Below, one piece after another: positions 1 to 8,737 of a DNA stretch of 64,000 bases. Within the stretch, counting starts at the first letter, position 1, and each line of letters begins with the position of its first letter. The notes under the pieces were generated by a model. The model made no database searches, was not told the origin of the DNA, and worked only from the letters and a program-made list of their open reading frames with translations. The translations under genes and the position numbers were made by a program. Origin of the DNA: JAEULH01 sp963789785 (lineage in GTDB: Bacteria; Pseudomonadota; Alphaproteobacteria; Rhodospirillales; Defluviicoccaceae); the NCBI GenBank assembly GCA_963789785.1, contig CAWBNC010000006.1, positions 62,001 to 126,000 on the forward strand. The letters run 5' to 3'.

Positions 1-942
1 CAGCCGGCATGGCGGAGACCCGTGATGAGAACATCGCGGCGCGCCCGGTAGTGCTCCCGTGTCTCGACGACGCAAGACTGGTCGCCGTTGAGGGCGGCGG
101 ACGCCGCGACCTGAATTGGCGTGAACGCGCCATAGTCGACGTAGGACTTGACCCGCGCCAGTGCCCCGATGAGACGCTGGTTGCCGCAGGCAAAGCCGAT
201 CCGCCAGCCGGGCATGGAATAGGTCTTGCTCATCGAGGTGAACTCGACGGCGATATCCCGCGCACCCGGAACCTCCAGGATCGACGGCGGCGGCGGGCAG
301 TCGAAGTAGATTTCGGCGTAGGCAAGATCGGAGAGAATGTAGATCTCGTTGCGGCGGCAGAATTCGCACGACTTCCGCATAGAAATCGAGGCTCGCGAGC
401 TCTCCGGTGGGATTGTTGGGGTAGTTGAGGACAACGGCAGTCGGCCTCGGCACGCTGTGCTTGACCGCACGCTCGAGAGCGGCGAGGAACGCCTCGTCCG
501 GACGCACCGGGATGTTGCGCACGGCAGCGCCGGCGATGATGAAGCCGAACTGGTGGATCGGGTAGCTCGGGTTCGGCACGAGAATGACATCGCCGGGCCC
601 GGTGATCGCCGAAGCGAGGTTGGCCAGCCCCTCCTTGGAGCCGATCGTCACCACCGCCTCGCTGTCCGGGTCGATGTCGACGTTGAAACGGCGGGCGTAG
701 TAGGCCGAGATCGCCCGGCGCAGCCCCTTGATCCCGCGCGACTCGGAGTAGCGGTGGGTGCGCGGGTCGCGGACCGTCTCGCTCAGCTTGTCGACGATGT
801 GCGGCGGGGTCGGGAAGTCCGGGTTGCCCATGCCGAAGTCGATGATGTCGTCGCCGGCGGCGCGGGCGCGCGCCTTCATCGCGTTGACCTCGGCGAAGAC
901 ATACGGCGGCAGCCGGCGAATGGCGTGGAATTCCTGGCTCAT
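1..942 (-). CDS. Class I/II PLP-dependent aminotransferase (AlaC/DapL-like), C-terminus cut by window edge, one frameshift
   Basis: Fold type I aminotransferase that transfers amino groups using pyridoxal phosphate. The N-terminal block LPPYVFAEVNAMKARAR and FGMGNPDFPTP, the turn YPNNPTGE and the PLP-lysine motif SMSKTYSMPGWR are all readable. This pattern is typical of the alanine/LL-diaminopimelate aminotransferase group of alphaproteobacteria, but the exact substrate cannot be told. The start ATG at 942 matches the usual MSxEF beginning. One extra base near 366 breaks the frame between FYAEVV and EFCRRNEIY; removing it restores a continuous protein. The C-terminal quarter lies outside the window on the left. 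Confidence 0.85.
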   Translation of the reverse strand, partial: MSQEFHAIRRLPPYVFAEVNAMKARARAAGDDIIDFGMGNPDFPTPPHIVDKLSETVRDPRTHRYSESRGIKGLRRAISAYYARRFNVDIDPDSEAVVTIGSKEGLANLASAITGPGDVILVPNPSYPIHQFGFIIAGAAVRNIPVRPDEAFLAALERAVKHSVPRPTAVVLNYPNNPTGELASLDFYAEVVRILPPQRDLHSLRSCLRRNLLRLPAAAVDPGGSGCAGYRRRVHLDEQDLFHARLADRLCLRQPASHRGTGAGQVLRRLWRVHANSGRGVRRPQRRPVLRRRDTGALPGAPRCSHHGSPPCRL

Positions 943-1031
943 CGCGATGATTTCCTGCAGCCGCCGCGGCGCCGGATTATTCGCGGCGCAGGCAGGCGAC
1001 GCCGACAGCTTCGCTTATTCGCAGGCCCTGT

Positions 1032-2423
1032 TCAATAGGCGAGGTAGACCTCGACGCGGCGATTGCCCGCCTCTCCGGAGGGCATGACCTCGGCGTAAAG
1101 CGGCTGCGTGTCGCCCTTCGCGGCGACGGCGATCTGCGACCGGGAGACGCCGAACGCGGCAAGGGCGCGGGCGGCGGCCTCGGCGCGCCGACGCGAGACC
1201 CCCATGTTGGTCCGCCTCTGCGCCAGCGTGTTGCCGGCGTGGGTTCGTCCACTGGCGTGACCGACAAGCGTCACCGCGCGGTTGTCGATCTTCTGGATGC
1301 GGGCGACTTCGCGCAAGATCTGCCGCTCGTCTTCCCCGACATCGACCGCACCGTCAGCGAACAGAAGGGTCGCGATCATGTCACCGGTCGGCGTCGCATC
1401 GGCTTCAACCGGATCGGCGGAATCATCGGCCGCCGTTACTGCTTCCGGCCGCTCGCTCGTCCAGGCGCCGGGATCGGACGGCAGGGCGGCGAAGACAAAG
1501 CGGCCGCGGTCAGCCTCTTCGGCCACCACTTCGACCCCTGCGTTTGAGACGATCACGGTCGCGAACGCGTCGGCGCCGGTCGCGAACATCGGATCGTCGA
1601 GCGCGCGGCTATCGCTGTCGTATCCGGGCGCGAGCGTTGCGGACGCAACACCGACGTCGGCGTCCCACGGCAGCGGCGCCTCTGCCGCAGCGACGGGCGG
1701 CGGCGCGTAGGCAGGCATGGGCTCGGCCGACCGGGCAAAGATCGGCTCGGCGACCGTCAGAGGCGCTTCGGCATTGCGGAGCACCTCGCGCGCCGAGCGG
1801 GCGCCGTAGAAAGGCGCGGCCGGCGGCGGCGGTGCGGACCGCGCGACGGTCTGCGGCGAGCCATAGGGCGCGCTTGGAGCCGGATCCGTCGCCTCGGGGC
1901 GGCGACCGGAGAAGGGCGGCGTCACGGGCCGGACCCGCATGGCGGTGCGGATCGGGTTGGCGCTACCCGGCATCGCCAACACGTTCGCCGCGTCTACGGG
2001 CGCGGGCAGAGGGGCTGACGCATTGTCCTGACCCGCACCGCTCTGGCGAGAAAACGGCGCGGCGGTCGCGCTCATGCGGGCGATCATCGACGGAATGAAG
2101 GCATCGTCGGTCGGCGTCGGTGCGGCTGCGGTTTTCCCAAGCTCGGCGCCTGCCAGCGGCCCTGTCTCCGCTTGGAGACCGGCGCGAATGCCGGCCAGGG
2201 CGGATCCGGCGGGCCGCTGCTCTTGCATCGTCGGCGGCGCCAGATTCGGCGGCACGGCAAAGGCGCCCGCAAACGCAGAGGCACCGGTACCGGCGCCCGG
2301 TCCGGCGGAGATCGCCGCGACATCGAGCGCGCGTGGCGGCGGCGCCTGGTGGCGCGGCCGGGCGTCGGCGCAGGCGCCGACCGTGACGAGCGTCACCATA
2401 CCCAGTACTACGGCGCGACACAC
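1032..2423 (-). CDS. OmpA-domain outer-membrane lipoprotein
   Basis: Predicted envelope protein of about 463 residues. The N-terminus (MCRAVVLGMVTLVTVGAC) is a lipoprotein signal peptide with a VGAC lipobox. A long Ala/Pro-rich, low-complexity middle follows. The last 110 residues form an OmpA/MotB-type peptidoglycan-binding domain (LLFADGAVDVGEDE, LVGHASGRTHAGNTLAQRRT, AVAAKGDTQPLY, GEAGNRRVEVYL). I chose the GTG at 2423 because it places the lipobox correctly; an ATG at 2399 would shorten the signal to an implausible length, and the TTG at 2483 would add a polar head. Divergent from phaC. It is not MotB, because it has no N-terminal stator helix. Its exact role is unknown; anchoring the outer membrane to the cell wall is inferred. 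Confidence 0.75.
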   Translation of the reverse strand: MCRAVVLGMVTLVTVGACADARPRHQAPPPRALDVAAISAGPGAGTGASAFAGAFAVPPNLAPPTMQEQRPAGSALAGIRAGLQAETGPLAGAELGKTAAAPTPTDDAFIPSMIARMSATAAPFSRQSGAGQDNASAPLPAPVDAANVLAMPGSANPIRTAMRVRPVTPPFSGRRPEATDPAPSAPYGSPQTVARSAPPPPAAPFYGARSAREVLRNAEAPLTVAEPIFARSAEPMPAYAPPPVAAAEAPLPWDADVGVASATLAPGYDSDSRALDDPMFATGADAFATVIVSNAGVEVVAEEADRGRFVFAALPSDPGAWTSERPEAVTAADDSADPVEADATPTGDMIATLLFADGAVDVGEDERQILREVARIQKIDNRAVTLVGHASGRTHAGNTLAQRRTNMGVSRRRAEAAARALAAFGVSRSQIAVAAKGDTQPLYAEVMPSGEAGNRRVEVYLAY

Positions 2424-2555
2424 GGTGTATCTCGATCTACTCGCGCTGTTCTTGACAGCTACTGCATCAACTACCACGCACAAGGGTCGGTTCTCCCGCT
2501 CAGGTCACGCGTCACATCAACATTGCCCGAGGGTGGTTAAGGAGCTATAAACGGC

Positions 2556-2561
2556 TTGACA
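2556..2561 (+). promoter_or_regulatory. Possible -35 box upstream of phaC
   Basis: A perfect TTGACA lies 105 bases before the phaC ATG in the 240-base divergent region between the OmpA-domain gene and phaC. No convincing -10 hexamer is found at 16-18 bases spacing, so this is only a candidate. Confidence 0.25.
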
Positions 2562-2665
2562 GGCTTAGCGTCTGTAACCTCATCCTCGCGTTTGTGTGGT
2601 TGCCGGCGATCGATTGGCTCCGGAAAAGCCGGCATTTGCTCTGTGGGATCAAAAAGGATCGAGTC

Positions 2666-4468
2666 ATGGCCAACCAACCAGGCACGGAAGTACAGCTGCC
2701 AGACACTTCCGAACTTGCTAAATCATTCTCGGAAATTGCCGAGCGCAGCCAGCGACTGTTGTCTGACTGGCTGTCCAAAAATGGGAACATGGGTCAGCAA
2801 TCGATGCCGTCCGACCCGTTGAACATTGGCAGCAGTTTCCTGGAGCTTACCTCCAAGATGATGGCCGACCCGGCCAAGATGGTCGAAGCGCAGATGTCGC
2901 TTTGGCAGGACTACATGTCGCTGTGGCAGCACACCGCCAGCCGGGTGATGGGCCAGGACACCAAGCCGGCCATCGAGCCCAGGCGCGACGACAAGCGCTT
3001 CAAGGACGAGGCGTGGCAGGAAAACGACGTCTTCAACTACATCAAGCAGTCGTATTTGTTGACCTCGCGCTGGATGCAGCAGAGCGTCGACAAGGTCGAA
3101 GGGATCGATCCGAAAACCAAGGAGCGGGTCGATTTCTACACGCGGCAGTTCGTCAGCGCGATGTCGCCGACCAATTTCGCCATGACCAATCCGGAGGTCA
3201 TTCGCGCCACCATCGAAACCCGCGGCGAGAACCTCATCAACGGCCTGAAGAACATGCTCAAGGATCTGGAGCGCGGCAAGGGCTCGCTCAGGATCAGCCA
3301 GACCGACTACGACAAGTTCATCGTCGGCAAGAACATTGCGACGACGCCGGGCAAGGTGGTCTACCGCAACGAGATGATGGAGCTGATCCAGTACACGCCG
3401 ACGACCGATCAGGTCGTTAAGCGGCCGCTGCTGTTCGTGCCGGCGTGGATCAACAAGTTCTACATCGTCGACCTGCGCGAGAAGAACTCGTGGGTCAAGT
3501 GGGCCGTCGACCAGGGCCACACGGTCTTCATGATCTCCTGGGTCAACCCCACCGAGGAACTCGCCCAGAAGTCGTTCGCCGACTACATCCTCGAGGGCCC
3601 AGTCGAGGCCCTGGATGCGATCGAAAAAGCCACCGGCGAAAAGGAAGTCAACGCCGTCGGCTACTGCATCGGCGGCACGCTGCTGGCCGCGTCCATCGCC
3701 TACATGGCCAACAAGGGCGATAATCGCATTCGCTCCGGCACGTTCTTCACCACCATGCTCGACTTTTCCGAACCGGGCGAGCTGGGCGTCTTCATCGACG
3801 AGTCGACCATCTCCTACCTGGAAGAAAAGATGGCCGAGCGCGGCTATCTCGACGCCGCGGAAATGGCGACGACCTTCAACATGTTGCGCGAGAACGATCT
3901 GATCTGGTCGTTCGTCGTCAACAACTATCTGCTCGGCAACGATCCGTTCCCGTTCGATCTGCTCTACTGGAATTCCAACTCGACGCGCATGCCCTACGCC
4001 ATGCACAGCTTCTACCTGCGCAACTTCTATCAGCAGAACAAGCTGGTCGAGCCGGGCGGGATTACCCTGAACGGTGAGGCCATCGATCTGCGCAAGGTCA
4101 AGATCCCGACGTACTTCCTCTCGACCCGGGAAGACCACATTGCGCCGTGGACCTCGACGTACAAGGGCACCCAGATCTTCACTGGGCCGGTACACTTCAC
4201 CCTCGCCGCCTCCGGCCATATCGCCGGGGTGATCAACCCGCCGGCGGCGAAGAAGTACTGCTTCTGGTACACCGACAAGAAGCCACCGGCCAACCCCGAC
4301 GAGTGGCTGTCCCATGCCACCCAGAAGGACGGCTCGTGGTGGCCGGACTGGGACGCATGGGCGAAGAAGCAGGCGGGCGACGAGCGGGTTGCTCCGCGTG
4401 AGCCGGGTAGCGGCAAGCTGAAGGCGATCGAAGACGCCCCCGGGCCGTATGTCTCGATGAAGGCCTGA
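2666..4468 (+). CDS. phaC: Class I poly(3-hydroxyalkanoate) synthase PhaC
   Basis: Polymerises 3-hydroxyacyl-CoA into polyhydroxyalkanoate storage granules in the cytoplasm. The protein has 600 residues, the normal class I length. The alpha/beta-hydrolase domain carries the lipase-like box GYCIGG with nucleophile Cys334, the acid in TREDHIAPW (Asp490) and the catalytic His in ASGHIAGV (His518). The PhaC N-terminal domain spans roughly residues 80-250. The ATG at 2666 is preceded by an AAGGA site at 2655-2659, so it is preferred over an in-frame GTG at 2594. Monocistronic in appearance, followed by a hairpin terminator. Confidence 0.97.
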   Translation: MANQPGTEVQLPDTSELAKSFSEIAERSQRLLSDWLSKNGNMGQQSMPSDPLNIGSSFLELTSKMMADPAKMVEAQMSLWQDYMSLWQHTASRVMGQDTKPAIEPRRDDKRFKDEAWQENDVFNYIKQSYLLTSRWMQQSVDKVEGIDPKTKERVDFYTRQFVSAMSPTNFAMTNPEVIRATIETRGENLINGLKNMLKDLERGKGSLRISQTDYDKFIVGKNIATTPGKVVYRNEMMELIQYTPTTDQVVKRPLLFVPAWINKFYIVDLREKNSWVKWAVDQGHTVFMISWVNPTEELAQKSFADYILEGPVEALDAIEKATGEKEVNAVGYCIGGTLLAASIAYMANKGDNRIRSGTFFTTMLDFSEPGELGVFIDESTISYLEEKMAERGYLDAAEMATTFNMLRENDLIWSFVVNNYLLGNDPFPFDLLYWNSNSTRMPYAMHSFYLRNFYQQNKLVEPGGITLNGEAIDLRKVKIPTYFLSTREDHIAPWTSTYKGTQIFTGPVHFTLAASGHIAGVINPPAAKKYCFWYTDKKPPANPDEWLSHATQKDGSWWPDWDAWAKKQAGDERVAPREPGSGKLKAIEDAPGPYVSMKA

Positions 4469-4511
4469 TTTCGAGCCGGTGTAGACTCAGCCGGCACCAC
4501 AACAAACCGAA

Positions 4512-4547
4512 GGCGGCGTCGCGATCATCGCGGCGCCGCTTTGCTTT
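4512..4547 (+). terminator. Rho-independent terminator of phaC
   Basis: A GC-rich inverted repeat (GGCGGCGTCGCGA / TCGCGGCGCCGC, three-base loop, one wobble pair) starts 44 bases after the phaC stop and runs into a T-rich tail (TTTGCTTT). Confidence 0.75.
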
Positions 4548-4791
4548 GCGCCTCTGCCCGCGGTTCGGAACAAAGATGCGAGAGACAAGAAGGGATGTGC
4601 CCTCCCGGTTCTGCGCGGCCTTGAGGAGATTGGTGTAGTCCCGGGCTCACGCGGCTGACACCAGACGGCGGCCTTTCCAGGCACCAAAGCCGCGATCGAA
4701 CGAACAAGGCATGAGCGTCACCTTGCCAACGCTCTGAAATCCAAGCTTCGACTCAGCCGGCGGATGATTGGCCTTCCGCCGGCATCGCGTC
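4548..4791. other. Intergenic region without a recognisable gene
   Basis: Together with the terminator region this makes about 320 bases between phaC and the convergent alkylsulfatase gene. Short open frames exist on the minus strand, but none has a ribosome site or a recognisable protein pattern. Confidence 0.5.
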
Positions 4792-6785
4792 CTAGGGCGT
4801 CGCGATATTAAACCAGAACTCGAAGGTGTCGAGGTAGGAGACCACCTCCTCCAGCTTCGCCTGGTTGCCCGTGACCTTGACGTCGCCGGAGCCGATGGCG
4901 TCTGTCAGCTTGGTCTCGCCGAGGATGATCCCGTTCAGCGTGTCCCGCGACAGGGTCACCGTCGCGTCGGCATCGTCGGCATGGGCTCCTGCCGTGTGGT
5001 TCAACACACCGTTCTCCAGCTCGACCAGATAGGCTCCCTCGGAGCTTCCGAAATCGAAGTTGAGCTTCGCCTTCGCGTTACCGGCCTTCGGTGCGTTCAG
5101 GCGGACGCCCAGATAGTCGAAGAACAGATCGAGTGTCATCGACCGCACGGTATCGGGGCTCGCGGTATTCGGCGTCGGCAGCTGGGCCACGCCCTCGCGC
5201 AGTTCCTGGGCGCCGGTGAGGTAGAAGTTGCGCCACGGGCCCGATTCGGCCTGATAGCCGAGCTGCTCCAGCGCATCGGCCTGCAGATCCTTGGCCGCGT
5301 GATTGTTCGGGTCGGCGAACACGACGTGGTTCACGACCTCGGCCACCCAGCGGTAGTCGCCCTTAGCGAAGGATTCCCTGAGCCTTCTGCAGCACGGCGT
5401 TGGCACCGCCCATGTACTCGACGTAGCGCTTGCTGGCCTCGACCGGTGGCAGTTCGTGCAGCGTCGCCGGGTTGCCGTCGAACCAGCCGAGATAGAGCAC
5501 ATAGGTTGCGGCGACGTCGTGGTAGAGCGAACCGTAATACCCCCGGTTTGCCCAGAATGTGGCGAGGCTTGGCGGCAGCTCAAGCTGCTCGGCGATTTCG
5601 CGCATGGTCATCCCCTGGTTGGCCATGCGCAGGGTCTCGTCGTTAATGTAGCGGTAGAGATCGCGTTGCTTGGTCAGCAGCTCGACGATCTTGTCCTTGC
5701 CCCAGGTGGGCCAATGGTGCTGCGCAAACAGAACCTCGGCCTTGTCGCCCCACATCACTAGAGCCTGGTTGAGATACTTAGACCAAAGCAGCGGCTCGCG
5801 AATTTTGGCACCGCGCAGCGAGTAGGTGTTGTGCAGCGTGTGGGTTGCGTCCTCGGCGGCTTCGATCGCTTTTTTCTCCTCAATGTACCACAACATCTCA
5901 GCGGGCGCCTCGGACCCCGGCGCCAGGAGGAATTCGTAGGTCAGGCCGTCGATCTTTTCCTTCTGGCCGGTCTTGGTGACGAGATTGGTTGGCGGGATCA
6001 GCGTGACGGTGCCGGCGGAGGTGGTGGTGCCGAGGCCGGCGCCGACCTGGCCCTTGGGGTCGGACGGCAGGAGGTTGCCGTACATGTAGCTGGCTCGGCG
6101 GCTCATGGCGTTGCCCGCCATGACGTTCTCGGCGACCGCGGCCTCGAGAAAGCCCTCCGGGGCATAGATCTTGACCTTCCCCGAGGCCACGTCAGCCTCG
6201 TCGACGACACCCCGCACGCCGCCATAATGGTCGACGTGGCTGTGGGTGTAGATCACGGCCTTGACCGGCTTCTAGCCGCGATGCTGGTAGTAGAGGTCCA
6301 TGCCGACCTTCGCCGTCTCGGCCGAGATCAGCGGGTCAACGACGGTGACGCCCTCTGCACCCTCAATGATGGTCATGTTCGACAGGTCGAGGTTGCGCAC
6401 CTGGTAGATGCCATCGGTGACCTCGAACAGGCCGCTGACGTTGATCAGCTGCGACTGGCGCCAGAGGCTCGGATTGACCGTGTCCGGCGCCGCCGCGTCC
6501 TCGGTGATGAAGCCGTACTGCTGCGGGTTCCAGATCAAATTGCCGGCTTGGCCCTTGATCAGCTCGGTCGGCAGGGGCGCAATGAAGCCTTTGTGGGCGT
6601 CGTCGAAATCGGAGGTATTGTCGAACGGCAGCTCGTTCAGCAACTTGTTGTTTGCCGCCTTTGTTGCGTCAGTGGCGTCGTTTCGCAAGACCTTGCCTTG
6701 GTCTTGCGAGAGGGCGGAATTTGGCGCCCCTACCGCGACAACACCGAGGATCGCCAGGTTGGCGAGGAGAATGCCTAGTTCTCAT
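4792..6785 (-). pseudogene. Alkylsulfatase (SdsA1/BDS1-type metallo-beta-lactamase), broken by a stop codon and frameshifts
   Basis: Homologue of zinc-dependent, usually periplasmic, alkyl sulfatases that cleave the sulfate ester of SDS-like compounds. The full product would be about 660 residues. It would have a hydrophobic signal (LGILLANLAILGVVAVGA), a metallo-beta-lactamase domain with the zinc motif THSHVDHYGG, a dimerisation region, and a C-terminal SCP2-like domain ending FEFWFNIATP. Three lesions are seen. The frame changes right after the ATG at 6785, before the signal core. An in-frame TAG (6272-6274) sits 11 codons before the zinc motif, between YYQHRG and KPVKAVIYTHSH. One extra G in a GGG run near 5377 separates NAVLQKAQ from ESFAKGDYRW. 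The frameshifts match the error pattern of the window; the stop codon could be real decay. Confidence 0.85.
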
Positions 6786-6958
6786 CGATGCCGTCCTTCC
6801 CTCCGTGATGTGCGACTCAAGCTGCACCTGTTCGTTTTCGCGACCAAGTCGCAATGCCGTACTGTAGACTGCAATCTTAATCAAGCTCAGCGGCAGCCCA
6901 CCCGGCTCGCGCGTGCCTTCGGCATCCTGAGCATCGTCGTAAAGGCTTCGGCCGCAGC

Positions 6959-7951
6959 TCAGTCGGCAAGCCCGGTGTTCTCGTCGACGAGGCCGAGGGC
7001 GGCGGTGTAAGGGTCGACGCCGCCGGCGACGACCCGGCCGATCAGCGCTTCCATCGTCCCGGCGCCGCGGCCGAGGATGCGGGCGCGGATGATCTCCTCG
7101 GCGGTCTTGAGGATGCGCATCTCGGCGATCTTGCGCCGGCGGTCGGCGATTTCGCCGCTCTCGTGCAGGTGCTCACGGTGGCCGTCGATGGCAGCGACCA
7201 GCTCCTCCATGCCCTCCCGGTTCTGCGCGCTGGTGGCGAGGACCGGCACCGACCAGCCCGATCCCCCGCCGGAGACATCGTGCCTGTTCTCGCCCAGCTT
7301 CAGCATGGTCTTCAGATCGACCACCGTTTCCGAGGCCTCCGGCCGGTCGCACTTGCTGACGACATGGATGTCGGCGATTTCGAGCACGCCCGCCTTGATC
7401 GCCTGGATCTCGTCGCCCAGTCCCGGCGCCGAGACGACGACGACCGAATGCGCGGCCTGGACGATATCGACCTCGTCCTGGCCGACCCCGACGGTCTCGA
7501 TCAGGACGATGTCGAAGCCGGCCGCGTCGAACACGTCGACCACGTCGAGCGAGGCGCGGGCGAGACCGCCGAGCGCGCCGCGGGTGGCCATGCTGCGAAT
7601 GAAGACGCCGGGATCGCCGGCGAGCTCCAGCATCCGGATCCGGTCGCCGAGAATGGCCCCGCCCGAGAACGGGCTCGACGGATCGACCGCGACGATGCCG
7701 ACGCGCCGCCCGGTCCGGCGGAAATTCTGGGCGAGCACCCGGACCATGGTCGACTTGCCGCTGCCGGGCACCCCGGTCAGCCCGACGACGTGCGCCCGGC
7801 CGGTGTGCGCGTAGATCGCGGCGGCAAGCTCACGGCCGGCCTGCCCGGTCGTCTCGGCCAGCGACATGGCCCTGGCAATGCTCCGCCTGTGCCCCGCGAG
7901 CACGTCGCCGATCAGATCCTCGCCGATGGTCGCAGTGGCCTGTCCGTGCAT
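6959..7951 (-). CDS. meaB: Methylmalonyl-CoA mutase-associated GTPase MeaB
   Basis: G3E-family GTPase of 330 residues that chaperones loading and protection of adenosylcobalamin in methylmalonyl-CoA or related acyl-CoA mutases. Walker A GVPGSGKST is at about residues 60-68. AVDPSSPFSGGAILGDRIRM and the GVGQDEVDI segment are family hallmarks. The length is normal and the frame intact. No mutase gene is adjacent in this window. Such a protein fits propionyl-CoA or ethylmalonyl-CoA metabolism, alongside the PHA synthase and malate synthase seen here. Confidence 0.95.
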   Translation of the reverse strand: MHGQATATIGEDLIGDVLAGHRRSIARAMSLAETTGQAGRELAAAIYAHTGRAHVVGLTGVPGSGKSTMVRVLAQNFRRTGRRVGIVAVDPSSPFSGGAILGDRIRMLELAGDPGVFIRSMATRGALGGLARASLDVVDVFDAAGFDIVLIETVGVGQDEVDIVQAAHSVVVVSAPGLGDEIQAIKAGVLEIADIHVVSKCDRPEASETVVDLKTMLKLGENRHDVSGGGSGWSVPVLATSAQNREGMEELVAAIDGHREHLHESGEIADRRRKIAEMRILKTAEEIIRARILGRGAGTMEALIGRVVAGGVDPYTAALGLVDENTGLAD

Positions 7952-8026
7952 GGCTTGCGCTCTCCGCTCCTCTTGCCGTCGCTCGCAACGTTGCGGCCCG
8001 TTCGCGTCCGGCTGTTCGCCTGCGCT

Positions 8027-8571
8027 TTACTTGATCAGGCGGCTGAGCTCGCGAAACTCCGGGGTGGCCGCCTGTCCCAGCCACTCGAACACGACCATCT
8101 CCGTCGTCACAATCCGCGCACCCGCGCCCTCGAGGCGGCGCATGGCCATGGCGTGGTTGGCCGGCAATCGCGACGACACCGCGTCGGCGACGACGAATAC
8201 ATCGTTTCCGGCGGCGAGCAGCCCCTCCGCCGTCTGCAGGACGCAGACATGGGCCTCCAGCCCCGCCACGACCGCCTGCCGCCGGCCGAGGGCGGCGAAC
8301 CGGCGGGCGAAATCGGCGTCGGCCATGCAGGAAAAGTGCACCTTCTCGACGACCGATCCGGCCGGCAGCAGCTCGCCAATCGGCGCGACCAGGTGGCCGA
8401 TGCCTTTCGGGTACTGCTCCGGAGGCGAGCACGGGAATGCCAAGTTTCGCCGCCGACTTCAGCAGGATGGCGGTATTGGCGACCACCGTTTCAGCGCTCG
8501 CTGACCGCCGGCAGCAGCCGATCCTGGATGTCGACGACCAGCAGGCAGGATACGGCGGAATCGATCAGCAT
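8027..8571 (-). CDS. Isochorismatase-family cysteine hydrolase, two frameshifts
   Basis: Small cytosolic hydrolase of the nicotinamidase/isochorismatase superfamily, about 180 residues when reconstructed. The catalytic Asp is in LLVVDIQDRLLPAV, the Lys in SVVEKVHFSC and the nucleophile Cys in GLEAHVCVLQTA. The ATG at 8571 has a GGAGG eight bases upstream. Extra bases near 8491 and 8421 split the frame: SER|ETVVANTAILLK and LAS|EQYPKGIGHL. The substrate cannot be assigned; YcaC-like hydrolases of this type are functionally diverse. Confidence 0.8.
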
Positions 8572-8685
8572 GCGCGGAACCTCCATCGGCCGGAAACCGT
8601 AGCAGGAGGAGCTGGCCAGCGCCAAGCCGGTTGACCGCCCCGCCCCGCCGTGCCGTGTCCCCGGAACCGGCCGGGGTCGGAGGCC

Positions 8686-8732
8686 GTCCGCACCCGGATC
8701 GGCCGGGCGTCGGCCGACCCGGGGTGGCGGAC
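8686..8732 (-). terminator. Hairpin downstream of the phosphofructokinase gene
   Basis: An imperfect inverted repeat of about 20 bases (arms 8686-8704 and 8712-8732, loop of 7) begins 6 bases after the stop at 8738. There is no T tract, so it may be only a stabilising 3' structure. Confidence 0.45.
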
Positions 8733-8737
8733 AGATC

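Noticed and set aside
1032..2423. MotB candidate
   Set aside because: It has the OmpA domain but a lipoprotein signal instead of the single N-terminal stator helix with the conserved Asp.
2723..4315. 530-residue open frame antisense to phaC
   Set aside because: It mirrors the high-GC codon pattern of phaC, has no family motif and no ribosome site. It is a shadow.
6272..6274. Programmed TAG decoding (pyrrolysine-like)
   Set aside because: No supporting genes or structure are visible, the organism type does not use it, and the position is not catalytic.
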